From the NCBI GenBank assembly GCA_017506865.1, contig JAFCMP010000035.1:1178001-1242000 (forward strand): 64,000 nucleotides of DNA, written 5' to 3'. The position numbers were made by a program, and so were the translations under genes. This DNA is from Tribonema minus. Taxonomy: Eukaryota; Sar; Xanthophyceae; Tribonematales; Tribonemataceae. Below, piece after piece: positions 44,786 through 54,967 of this stretch; positions within the stretch are counted from its first letter, which is position 1; the number at the start of each line of letters is the position of its first letter. The notes beneath the pieces are model-generated. The model searched no databases. It was not told the origin of the DNA and worked only from the letters and a program-made list of their open reading frames with translations.

Positions 44786-45880
44786 TGCAAACACCTCAGT
44801 AGGCACAGATGCAGCTTGTTTGTGCCATCTGCTCATCGAAATGTCTTTTTTGTCTTGAGAGAGCGTGTCCACAGAGAATTGCAGGCACAATCAACGACTG
44901 AGCACACAACACTTGAGCATGGCATCAGCTACAATACATGGAAGCCGTTATCACCATCACTCACAAGTGCTTGTATGAAAGCCTGGTACACTTTTATCCT
45001 GCATTCGTGACAGCCGTTGACAGCTGCGGCAAATGAGTGCAGGCCTTGTGCACATTTACTTTGCAATCGTGAGTGTCATTGCGGCGAGTGCATTGAGTTT
45101 GGCCGTGCCAACTGTTTCGCTGAAGCGTCCGCGAACACGAGTGACATCACACGGCAACTCTGACCATCATACTTAGGTGGCTCTGAAATGGATTGACAAT
45201 TGCTGCAATACATTCAATTTGCAAGGCATGTCAAAACAGGTACCCTCGTGCTAGCAACCGCAAACAAAACTCCTGACAAGAAACCCATACAAAATTCGGT
45301 TGCATGAGTTCATTAATACTTGTTTGAGCAAAGACACATTCAGGCCCATAATAGCATCCGCCGAGCCCACGGCCTCAGCTGCAAGAGTAGCAGCGCTCAC
45401 TGCAGTGATGGCACCACAATAAAGCAGAGGTACAACCACTATGCGACAAGCTCATCACAATGATTGCGTCAGCGCTGCCCGCCACAGCGCCTGTGCCACT
45501 GCAGTGCTTTGCAGCCTGCTGTGTGCCAATTATGGCATCACCTGCGCCTCGCATGCCCCCCAATCCTAATGCGGCTGCCTCATGCCTGCGCCGTTGCAAC
45601 AATGCACAAGGTCAGCACCTGCACCGATGCACTGCGCACACAAGTGCGTGGTACCAGTTGTTGAGCACAGCGACAGCGTGCGCAACCGGTGTGCGACTGC
45701 GCAGACAGGAGAGCGGCCTGAATTGGTGTGCATGCACTGCAAGACTTGAAACCAGGGCGTCTACTTGTCCTCTTGGCTGCCGCCACAAACCACATGTTAA
45801 AGCCACTAGCCAGACCGGGTGCCACAACGCATAGCCAATTCTTCAAGAAGTTCATCGAGGACACACGCGCTTATCTATCA
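44786..45880. other. Intergenic stretch, no gene seen
   Basis: Short overlapping frames without motifs. A plus-strand frame from about 45910 (VAPYDKPELAGLDNGMRCEA) reads like protein and may be an exon related to the phosphatase pieces to the right, but it has no partner I can define. Confidence 0.4.
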
Positions 45881-46223
45881 TAGTGTTGCATGTCACGCAT
45901 AGCTGGCGCTGTTGCTCCATACGATAAGCCGGAACTAGCTGGGCTGGACAACGGGATGCGATGTGAAGCGCAAAGAATCGATTTTGCGCGAGCAATCACC
46001 CATCTCACCTCTGCATCTGCACCAGTAGCCGGCGGCGGCGGAGATGACAGCTAAGGCAGCGTGCCAAGACTAGGGTGCGCTCTTCTTGCTGGTGCCTCAT
46101 GCATGTAGATGGGCATGCCTGTAGCAATGCTCAGCGCATCAAATTGTTGTTGGGCATGTCGCGTGCACCGCCGGACTACCTAGGAGCTCCCTCATTCTGC
46201 TGGAATGCCAAGGTCAGCATTCC

Positions 46224-47185
46224 GCCGCGGCGCAGGACCACTTCCCTAACCCTGCTGGGATGCCGGAGCCAGCGATTTGCCGCTCTCTAAACGTGGTGTT
46301 TGACGGTCATGGCGGAAGCCACTGCTCCTGCACTGCCGCCAGCACATCTGCGATGAACTGATGCTGCCGTGGCGACGCTACCCCAGTACAGAGGAGCAGC
46401 CAGTGAGGACGCTGATGAGCGCGCGTCACAGCTGTGGCAGGTGCGCTCTGCGACGGGCTGCACAAGGTGCACACCCATATGCATGAGTATGACAGGTCCG
46501 GGAGCACGGCGACATGCGTCTTGCACGATGAGCGCAGGTGAGAGCTCAGCAGCATTTGGTGCGCCAGAGAGGCAGCAGAAGGCCAAGTTGCTTGTCATCA
46601 ACTTGTTCAGCTCGGTGCTCAGCTTTTTCCGCGGAAGCAGTTTGGGTGATGCAGATGCACACAGATTGGTACACATACCTTAGTCACTGCGCATACTGCC
46701 TGTATCGATCGTTGCAGCATGTCAAGGATAGCACTCGCCAGCCCCTGCGCTTCAAGTTGCTGCTGCTGCTTGCCAGCTAGTGCCACGTCTCACCTCGAAT
46801 GCTTGTCAACAGATCTGCTGGCCCAGGGGCCGTTGCTTCCTGAAGTGCATCAAGTGTCCCGATGAACCAGTGGGTGCGCATCGTGATGCCCTTCTCACAT
46901 GTAGCTCTCTTGTTGGCATACACATTCACCGGAGTTTGCAACTGCCTCTTGAGCGCATGCAGGCTCATAATCGACAACTTGGGCGACAGGAGAGCCGTCC
47001 TCTGCCGCAGCGGCACCGCTGTGCAACTCACAGTAGACGCGACACCAGCGCGCCCTGACGAACACGCACGCCTCCTGCTGGGGTACCACAACGTATCCAA
47101 TGGGCGCCTCGGCGGCTCGCTACGCGTGCCGCGTGCGTTAGGCGACCGCTACTGGACCAGTGACGCCCGCACTGGGGCCGTGTAG
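46224..47185 (+). pseudogene. PP2C-type protein phosphatase fragment
   Basis: PP2C enzymes are metal-dependent Ser/Thr phosphatases. The piece contains NVVFDGHGG (metal-binding DGHGG at about 46302-46316), then SGSTATCVLHDER ending at a GTGAGA donor (46538), and an exon from 46963 starting LIIDNLGDRRAVLCRSG. The last two join in phase 2. It continues with AVQLTVD and GRLGGSLRVPRALGD, and stops at TAG 47183-47185. Between DGHGG and SGSTA the coding potential switches frame twice (HCRQHICDELMLPW lies in another frame), and in-frame TGA codons occur at 46359 and 46416. The usual LTxDH motif has lost its His, and the C-terminal third, with the last metal-binding Asp residues, is absent. I read it as a degenerated gene copy. 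Confidence 0.65.
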
Positions 47186-47674
47186 GCGGACAGAGCTCTC
47201 GCAGGTATGCGGTGTCAAACCGTTGTGCTGCCTATCAGCTGTCGACGTACAATGGCCTACCTTCGTACTCTCCTCATGCCAACCAAGCCAGCACTGCTGA
47301 GCGCACCTGTCATTAATCTTTACTGCTGGAGCCTGATTGCCCAAGTGATGTTTGTGTTACCAGTGCACATTTGTGATCGCATTTTGCAGGTTGATCAACA
47401 TTGATCACTGAGCAGCATGCAGTGGATCAGCACATCATGTTGACATGAACTGTTGCCATGGCCTTCGATTCGGCGCACACGCATGGCACTTGTGCAGTGA
47501 TATCAATGCTGTGCTCATACTTGACATCTAGAACTCATTTTATGTACCAAGTGATGTCGAATGTCCTGCCGTATCAAATGTTTGCCAAAATCCACATCCG
47601 AAGACAGTTACTGTAGCACGTCGCAACCTGACAGTGTTACTCGCTCGTCCTGTATGCATGCGCAGCTCAGTTCT

Positions 47675-47983
47675 TGCACGTAAATCCTCCTCTGGGTCGC
47701 TTCTTTAAGCAGAAAATACTGTCGGCTGATGAGTTTGGTGCTTATATCATTCTTCTCTGCCACAGCGGACCCTGTGCTGATCGCACATATGCTCAGGCAT
47801 AAGCTGCGAGATGCCGCCACACGTATGTGGGAGCTTTGGCGGCATGTTGCTGCCAGTCAGGCCCGCGACGCTGGGTTGATAGCTGCGACCTCCAGCGGCT
47901 ACGCTTCTTTTCGTGGGGCAAAAGCTCCTTATGGAAGACTGCGCTACGATTGAGGTAAGACACACATTTCGTGCCCAGTACTT
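47675..47983 (+). pseudogene. PP2C N-terminal exon, plus-strand arm of an inverted repeat
   Basis: The exon-like segment 47766-47954 runs from a CCACAG acceptor to a GTAAGA donor and encodes DPVLIAHMLRHKLRDAA and SSGYASF. An extra T near 47909 then breaks the frame before the MEDCATIE motif, the conserved start of the PP2C domain. The segment is repeated in inverse orientation at 48060-48378. It lies downstream of, not upstream of, the other PP2C exons at 46224-47185. Confidence 0.6.
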
Positions 47984-48059
47984 GACTTGACTGCGTGTGG
48001 CCTTGAGTACCAGTACTATGTACCAGAGACTTGGTGCTGGTACTTGGTACTTGTTACCA

Positions 48060-48378
48060 GGTACTGGGCGCGAAATGTCTTATCTCGATCGTAGCGCAGT
48101 CTTCCATCAGCGGCTTCTGTCCCACGAAAGACGCGTAGCCGCTTGAGGTCATGGCAATCAACCCAGCGTCCCGGTGCTGACTGGCAGCAACATGCCGGCG
48201 AAGCTCCCACCCACTGGTACGTGTCACGGTGGCGGCATCTCGCTGCTTATGCCTGAGCATATGTGCGATCAGCACAGGGTCCGCTGTGGCAGAGATGAAT
48301 GATATGCAAGCACCAAACTCATCAGCCGACGAGAATTTCTGTGCTTGAAGGCACGGCCCAGAGAAGAGTTTGCGTGCG
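48060..48378 (-). pseudogene. PP2C N-terminal exon, minus-strand arm of an inverted repeat
   Basis: Segment 48084-48283 on the minus strand encodes SGYASFVGQKPLMEDCATIE in one frame, a canonical PP2C domain start. At the position where the other arm has its GT donor this one has AT, so splicing should fail. A small insertion (near 48220-48235) distinguishes it from the plus-strand arm. The spacer between the arms is about 76 bp and GTAC-rich. Confidence 0.65.
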
Positions 48379-48414
48379 AGATTTGGCCCAGAGAAGAATT
48401 TGCGGGCGAGATTT
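48355..48414 (+). repeat. Two 30-bp tandem repeats
   Basis: GGCCCAGAGAAGA(G/A)TTTGCG(T/G)GCGAGATTT twice in a row (48355-48384 and 48385-48414), at the outer edge of the inverted repeat. Confidence 0.85.
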
Positions 48415-49307
48415 GGCAGAACTGAGCTGCATAGAGACGCAAGCAGGGATGAACGATGAAAACTCGACGTGCGACTGTCATCGGATGTGAATTTCGCACA
48501 TCCTTCAAAGAGTCATCGGCAGACCTCCACACTCAGCTCTTCCGTGACACCAAGACTGAAGGAACCTGATGTCAGCTGATGAATTTCCACCAGTAACAGC
48601 AGCCACTGATGAACATCAAATCCTGTATCCAAAATTGTTTTCAGAACTTGAAACTCTCCATGTCCTTGGCAACCCTGACGCGTAAGAGCGTTTGCTTCTC
48701 GACGTTGCTCTGCACTTGCAAGCACTCTCCACTGCCTGATAAAGCACCCCAAGTGTGCACTTACACAAGAGCCATGCATGCATACGCCACGGCAAAGTTC
48801 CATCAAACACCTTGAGGTACGTGCTTTCCTCCGGGCCTGGTCCACCGAATTACGAAGAAAGCAGGAACGCAAACGACGTCAGGGCAGGGTTCGCAAAGCC
48901 TGAGCATGACTGCTGGCCTGCCTGAAGAGTAAAAATCAACGTGAGGCAGACTTCACGATGGCCCTGCGAGTCTGCGATGAAGAACCCACTGACGTCTACT
49001 CTTGTGTGTCGCTTGAGAGCGCGAGGTGTCAGGTAGAGCACGCAATTAATAAGTGTCTCACCTTGAGTGCCAGCTACTTGTGATGATCAACGGATTGAGC
49101 GAGCGATGGAGGTGTGTGCCGTGCCAGCTCTCGTCTCGGAGTTGATTCGGATTTTTGGCCCAGTTCAAGTTTGAAGGCGATTGTGGCGCGGTGACGCGCT
49201 TCCAGTTGTTGAGTGTGTGTGTACACACACAAAAAACCGTGCGGTACCTTGCTGTTGTGAGCATTTGCCGCAGCAGCAGCTGGCGTTTGCTAACAAGATA
49301 ACTTGAA

Positions 49308-52300
49308 ATGGAAGCCGCTCCCAAAACTTCTGGTCAGCCAGCCAAGCAGCAATCTCACCTGCAGCCATTGGCGACTCGTCTTATAGTCAAGAACCTGCCA
49401 AAGCACGCCGACGATGCCCGCCTCAAAAAGCACTTCTCTTCTCTCGGCACGGTCACTGACGCCAAAGTCATGCGAACAAAGGACGGCAAATCTCGGCTTT
49501 TTGGCTTTGTAGGTTACGCCACTGAGAAGGAGGCTGCCAAGGCACTGAAGCATTTCGACAACACTTTCCTCGACACATCCAGGCTAGCCGTGCAGCTGGC
49601 TAAGCCACGTGGAGACGGTGAAATCGCAAGACCCTGGAGCAAATATAGTGCAGGCTCCAACAAGGCAGCGAAGGCTGCTGCCGCAGCAGCAGGAGGGGGC
49701 GAGTTCGAAGTAGAACATGTCAGCCGCGGCTATGGTGGCGGCAGTGACAGCGGCAGCGAATCTGAGGAGCAGGGCAGGAAAAGCAAAGGACAGGTGGGTC
49801 CTGGCACATGTGGCGTCTGTGGTGTGTGCATTGTGATCACCCTTCGGTACCTGCAGCATGGTATACATTGCTGCTACAGCCCTGCACGTAATCACAATTG
49901 CCTGGGAGCCTTTGTTGGTACAATGGGTTTTTTTGTCGGTACCGCCTCAACTTCGTTGACTTCGCAGTGCCACTTAAAGACCAGTGATTAAGCTGTACGG
50001 TGTGTCAGCACTGAAGGCAATGCTCGCGTGGAACAATGATGGTCACAGCAGACAACGCAAGAGTCATGCTTTTGAAACGCAGGTTACTTGGAAAGTCTGC
50101 GCTCGAAAAGTGCGAAGGCTTATCTGCGTTTATTTGAAGTCATTGCTGACGCCCAGACGCGTGAGCATTCCAGTCAGCAACAAGCAAACTACATGCCAGT
50201 CCCCATCCACTATTTGAGACTTATGCTTCCGCTTCTGCCGTTCTCGTATTTTCAATACGACAAATTATTTGTGATGGGCACTTCATCCACTGGTCATTTG
50301 AGAGGTTTCGAACATCATCTCTGACGTCACACTTTCAGGTAAAGGAGCTGGAAAAGCAGGAGTTCATGGAGGCCATGCAGCGCCGCTCCAACGCCAAGTT
50401 CTGGGCAAACGACGACGCCTCCGCAGCAGCACGGGCGACAGTGCTCAGCAGCAGTGCTCAGGCCGATACCAAGCAGAAGCGCATTAAGCGATCTGCAGTC
50501 TCTGCAGCACAGGCTGATGACAGCAGCAGCGGCAGCAGCAGCGATTCGGCAAGTGACGCCGGCGGCAGCGCTGCGCAGTCGGATGAGGGCAGTGATGATG
50601 GTTATGGCGATGCTGGCGCGTCGAAGTCTGTCTCTGACATGGACTGGCTCCGCACCAAGCAGAAGAATGTGCCGGAAGATTCTTCGGCGGCGAAGAAAAA
50701 GCGGCAGCGCTCCGGAAGCGTCACCAGCAGTACCACCGGCAGCGATGACAGCGATGCCGCCGCTGGTGTTGCGGACGCGGAGTCTGGTGCCAGTCCTCAA
50801 GCAGACTCTGGGGACCACACCAGTGGAAGGGGTGCAAAGGCGGGTGGCATGGGTGCAGCAGCGGCAGCGGAAGGCGGTGGCGGCGGCGCTAGCATCAGGG
50901 GCAGTAGCCGCGGCGGGGGTGACGGCGGTGAGGGAGCAGAGAGGACGGGGAGGCTGTTTGTGCGGAACCTGGCGTACGCGTGCACGGAGGAAGATCTGTC
51001 TGAGCTGTTTGGCGGGTAAGTGCTGCATAACCCATCATAGGGTACTCTGGTGCAGTCAAAGTGCTCTGGTGCAGTCGAATACTGCACTTGCAAGAGGAGG
51101 ATGTGCTATGGCAGAGTCTTGAAACAAGTGGAAGTAGACAATCAGTGGCGTTTGACAGGCGTCGTAACCAGCTGGGGATTCAGTTCGAGTGCGTGTATGT
51201 GACCTGATACAGTAGCATTGTGGCGTATCGTGAGTATCATGACATGAGAGGTAATATGGTGGCAACTGGCATTAGAGCAGTTGCGTGCCAGAGCCGCGCA
51301 TGCCCGGGTGCACGCCACGTGCTGACTGCACTGCGCTGCCTAAATTGTGGCCTGTCAATCACCAAGGCACTGGAGCTGATACTCTGGTCTTGAGCCAATC
51401 TGAGACAAAAAGAACGGGCACTGAGAGGATTCATATCACATTGTCAAGCGCATGATCCTCTGTGCCCTGGTGCAGTTCAACCCGACGGGTTGGAGCGCTA
51501 CCTACTGTTTCGTGGTTACGGACATGGAACGGCCTGCATGTCACGTACTTGTCATGATGTCATCCCTCAAAAGTTCATGGATTCGACAACTCATGACCTG
51601 CAGATATTGGATGCTGGAGGGACATGTATTGCAGATCACAGCATTCAGGTTGAGTATATAAATTGTCAGCAGGCGCTCACATATAACCTCTTGATTGCAT
51701 GCGACATGTGTGCTGATATGACAACAATCCTGGCCTTGAAGGCCGCCGTCATTGAGCAGCATGTGGTCGGGCCGACCTTATGTGATTACACTCATTGAAA
51801 AGAATCAGTTTGCACCTCGACATACTTCTCGAAGTAGTGTACATGTCTGCGCACTCATACATGCAGTATGCCATATGCACCCCATCAAACTGCAGGTATG
51901 GGGCACTGGAGGGAGTGCACGTCACAGTGGACGACATGAACCGGTGCAAGGGCTTTGCCTTTGTGCAGTTTGTTGACGCAGAGCATGCAGGCCGTGCTCT
52001 GGAGGCCTTGGACGGGCGATCATTCCAGGGGCGCCTGTTGCACGTCATACCTGCACGCAAGGCTCCAGGTAGGACACTCAATTAAACCCTTTTTTCTGAA
52101 CATACTCAAATTTGTGGTCGTGATGCGCTCAATTCCATTTACGAAGCAACACTTCTAGTAGTATTGCAAATTGCAACAGTTTGGAGTACTGCATAAGAAC
52201 ATTTGCAGCACTGCTAGAGGCATAAGCTGCGGCGAGGGCCGCCTGCTGCACGCCATATCTGCACCCAGTGCACGAACTGCAAGTGGATTCATTGCTTCAT

Positions 52301-54160
52301 TGCCTCATTGTATTGTTGAAGTTTCAAGGTGAAGTTGAGGTTTTTCATGCTAAGCGGTCATGAAGTGCCCTCAAGGAATGACTAACAAGCACGAACGGCA
52401 GTGTGTATCGATGACTTCAGTGCTTGGTGTGGAGCGTCATGCATGCGTGCAGTGCTGTCATTTGACATACTTCAAAGTAGTTTTTTTTGCTGGAAGTATG
52501 TAACTGGAGTTCTGACCAATGGTGGCCACACGAGCCTCAATGTACCCATACCCCTTTCAGGGTTTGTTGGGTGCAATCGCGCATCAGAAGCTGCCATTTC
52601 TGCAGCCACGTACCATCGGGTAGTAGTTTTAGGTGACTCCAGCGCGTCACAGCTCTGACTGATGCACAGTATCCATTCCTGGCAAGCAACAACTGCGCGC
52701 TGTGCATGGTTGTAAATGGTGACAGGCGCCTGGACTGATGTTGTACATCATTTTGTGTATGCTCCAAATTAACTGAAATTTGCAAAAGTCACAGACATAT
52801 GCATGTGGTGATATGATGGCATCTCAGCGCCGCAGCTGATGACGCTGCTAGGTGCTCAGAGCGCAGCATCAGACACAGGCGTGTGCGCTTACAGGAGCAA
52901 ATACATGCACGAAGCACTTTGGTACGGTATACTTTCCTATGCATATGCATATGCTACTGCACACTGGTCTTCTCATTGCTTTGCTGCAAGACCTGGTTTT
53001 ACTCACAACCTTAGTGCAGGAGCCAGTGTGTGGAACATTGTTCTGCATATATGTCGAATGAGTCTCATGCATATGCTTGCATGCTTTTGAACAAACCCGC
53101 GTGCAGGCGAGAACGGTGCTGGCACTGCTGCTGGCGGCGGCGGCACATTCAAGGCACAGCGGGAAAAGGAGAGGAGGGCACGCGCACAGGATGGTGTGGG
53201 CTGGAACGCATCCTTTGTCAGGGGGGACACAGTGGTGGATGCTCTGGCGGACCGCCTCGGCGTTGGCAAGGGAGAGGTATGCATGCACTTCTAGATACAT
53301 ACCTCAAACTCAAATACTGGTGTGAAGTGTGTGAGGGCTGGTGTATGTACGAGGTCAAAGTATATATGCTCAAGACAAAACGTGCACGCGCATTGTCGTG
53401 AGTATTGCTCATGGGGCGCACGGAATGTGTACGTTTCACTGGTAGTGTGTTGGGTTTAAGCCCACGGGCATGCAAAGGGCGCGGCGCGGAATGCGCCCTC
53501 TTGGCAAAGCAGCGGCATGCATGATGTATTTGTAACCACCTGAAGTACACAATGGCAAGCATCTGCTATGAAGCACGTACCTCAAGGTGTGCACATACTT
53601 AGATGCCAATATAAGCATTGTTTCTGATGTCCACTCCTGTATGCCCTGTGGGGTGACTGCAGTTTGTTTGAACCAGTGCCGGACTGCGATGATGCCACTG
53701 ATGTACATTGACGTGCATTCGAAAGCTCAAACGCACCTTTGCCATTTCAGCATAGTCCATGATCATGTATTCACAGGAGTACGTGCTGACACACCTTGCA
53801 TTGTCCAGCTTGTTTGGCCTCTGTTACATTTTGACATCATGGCGGTTCGCGTTGCACTCGTCAGCATGCACCTCGTGACGCCTTTGTAGCATCAAACGGC
53901 TGCCCACTGCATACGAGGATCACACAACCTCGATTCAGGCAAGCACACAGCTCACGGAGCCAGCACACTGTCCATCGCGCGTCTGCTGCCGCACTGACAC
54001 GCGCTACCTCTGTTCACAGGTCCTTGATCGCGAGGAAGGCGACATGGCGGTGCGCCTGGCGCTGGGCGAAACGCAGCTCATTGCGGAGAACAAGGAGTAC
54101 TTCAGGCGCGAGGGTGTGGACTTGGATGCTCTCACTAGCCAGGCTGGCAAACCCAGTCAG
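49308..54160 (+). CDS. MRD1: MRD1/RBM19-like multi-RRM ribosome biogenesis factor, 5' part
   Basis: Mrd1/RBM19 is a nucleolar protein with five or six RNA recognition motifs that binds pre-rRNA in the small-subunit processome. Exons are 49308-49793, 50339-51015, 51896-52068, 53107-53276 and 54020-54160, with phases 0, 2, 1 and 0, each with GT donor and AG acceptor; 549 codons so far. RRM1 occupies residues ~22-100 (RLIVKNLPKHADDARLKKHF, KVMRTKDGKSRLFGFVGY, TFLDTSRLAV). An acidic Ser-rich linker contains KFWANDD and SDMDWLRTKQ. RRM2 spans the exon 2/3 junction (RLFVRNLAYACTEEDLSELF, KGFAFVQF). Exons 4-5 give GVGWNASFVRGDTVVDALA and DMAVRLALGETQLIAENKEY, hallmark linker sequences of the family. 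The donor GTATGT at 54161 is intact. The remaining RRMs must lie beyond the window, with retrotransposon E2 in the intron. Confidence 0.88.
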
Positions 54161-54669
54161 GTATGTACTTACATATATAAACAGCTGTGGGGTAGGCTGT
54201 TTTAAGCCCCAAAACACAGAGTGTGTGATGGCCAGACCAGTTGTAGGTCAGCCCACACTCAGCTGTAGGTGGAAAACAGCAGGCCACTTGTTGACTCCAG
54301 GTTGGCCAGGCAGGGCAGGGTTGCAAAGTCTGACACTGTCGTGTTGCAGGTTAAGAGTGATTGCATTGCAAGGGAGCAGAGGAGAGCTGCTGCAAGCAGT
54401 TGGCAACTTAGAGAGCCAGTGTGGGCACACCCAGGGCCAGAGTGGTGGGCCTGATTGGGAGACAACTAACCAATCATAAGTGGCAGCTACACTACACCAA
54501 GGGTGCCAAAGTAGTGGGCCTCGTGGTGGGCAACTGGCCAACGGTAGATGGCAGTTACGGAAGTTGAAAGGTGAAGTTGTGGGGCGGATAAAGGGGCAGA
54601 TTCCCACATACCCCCCTTGATGTACCAGTGATAACACTAGTGTGAACGTGGTGCATCACAAGAATATGC
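54161..54669. other. MRD1 intron start and probable 3' LTR of E2
   Basis: Begins with the donor of MRD1 exon 5. Somewhere in this ~510 bp the left (3') LTR of E2 should end. Its partner lies outside the window, so the border cannot be drawn by comparison. Confidence 0.5.
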
Positions 54670-54683
54670 TCCCCCCTCCCTTA
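54670..54683 (-). promoter_or_regulatory. E2 polypurine tract candidate
   Basis: AAGGGAGGGGGGAG on the minus strand, about 285 nt after the integrase stop, in the position expected directly before the 3' LTR. Confidence 0.55.
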
Positions 54684-54718
54684 TAGTTACTCAAACGGTG
54701 TCACAATAGCACCACATT

Positions 54719-54836
54719 GCAAAGCGGCCAATAGGGCGGCGATGCTGCTGACACCTAACAGCAAAAGCTGCATGTACGCAAAGCGGCCAATCGGGCGGCG
54801 ATGCTGCTAACATTGAACAGCCAAGCTGTATGAAAC
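54719..54836 (-). repeat. Two 59-bp tandem repeats in the E2 3' region
   Basis: GCAAAGCGGCCAAT(A/C)GGGCG... at 54719-54777 and 54778-54836, between the integrase stop and the polypurine tract. Confidence 0.85.
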
Positions 54837-54967
54837 GCGCGCGCGCGCGGCGCGCGACACACTACATTGCACATGGAGTGCAAAACAACAGACATGCGGC
54901 GGAGTGCGGCATGTACTTAGCGCGTGCGCGGCGACGCCCCCCTCCAACGCCTCTTGGAGTTCTTGGC

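Noticed and set aside
54610..54632. Short match (GGTA(T)CATCAAGGGGGG) between the left flank of E2 and 63955-63975
   Set aside because: Only about 16 bp with no extension in either direction, so it does not define an LTR pair.
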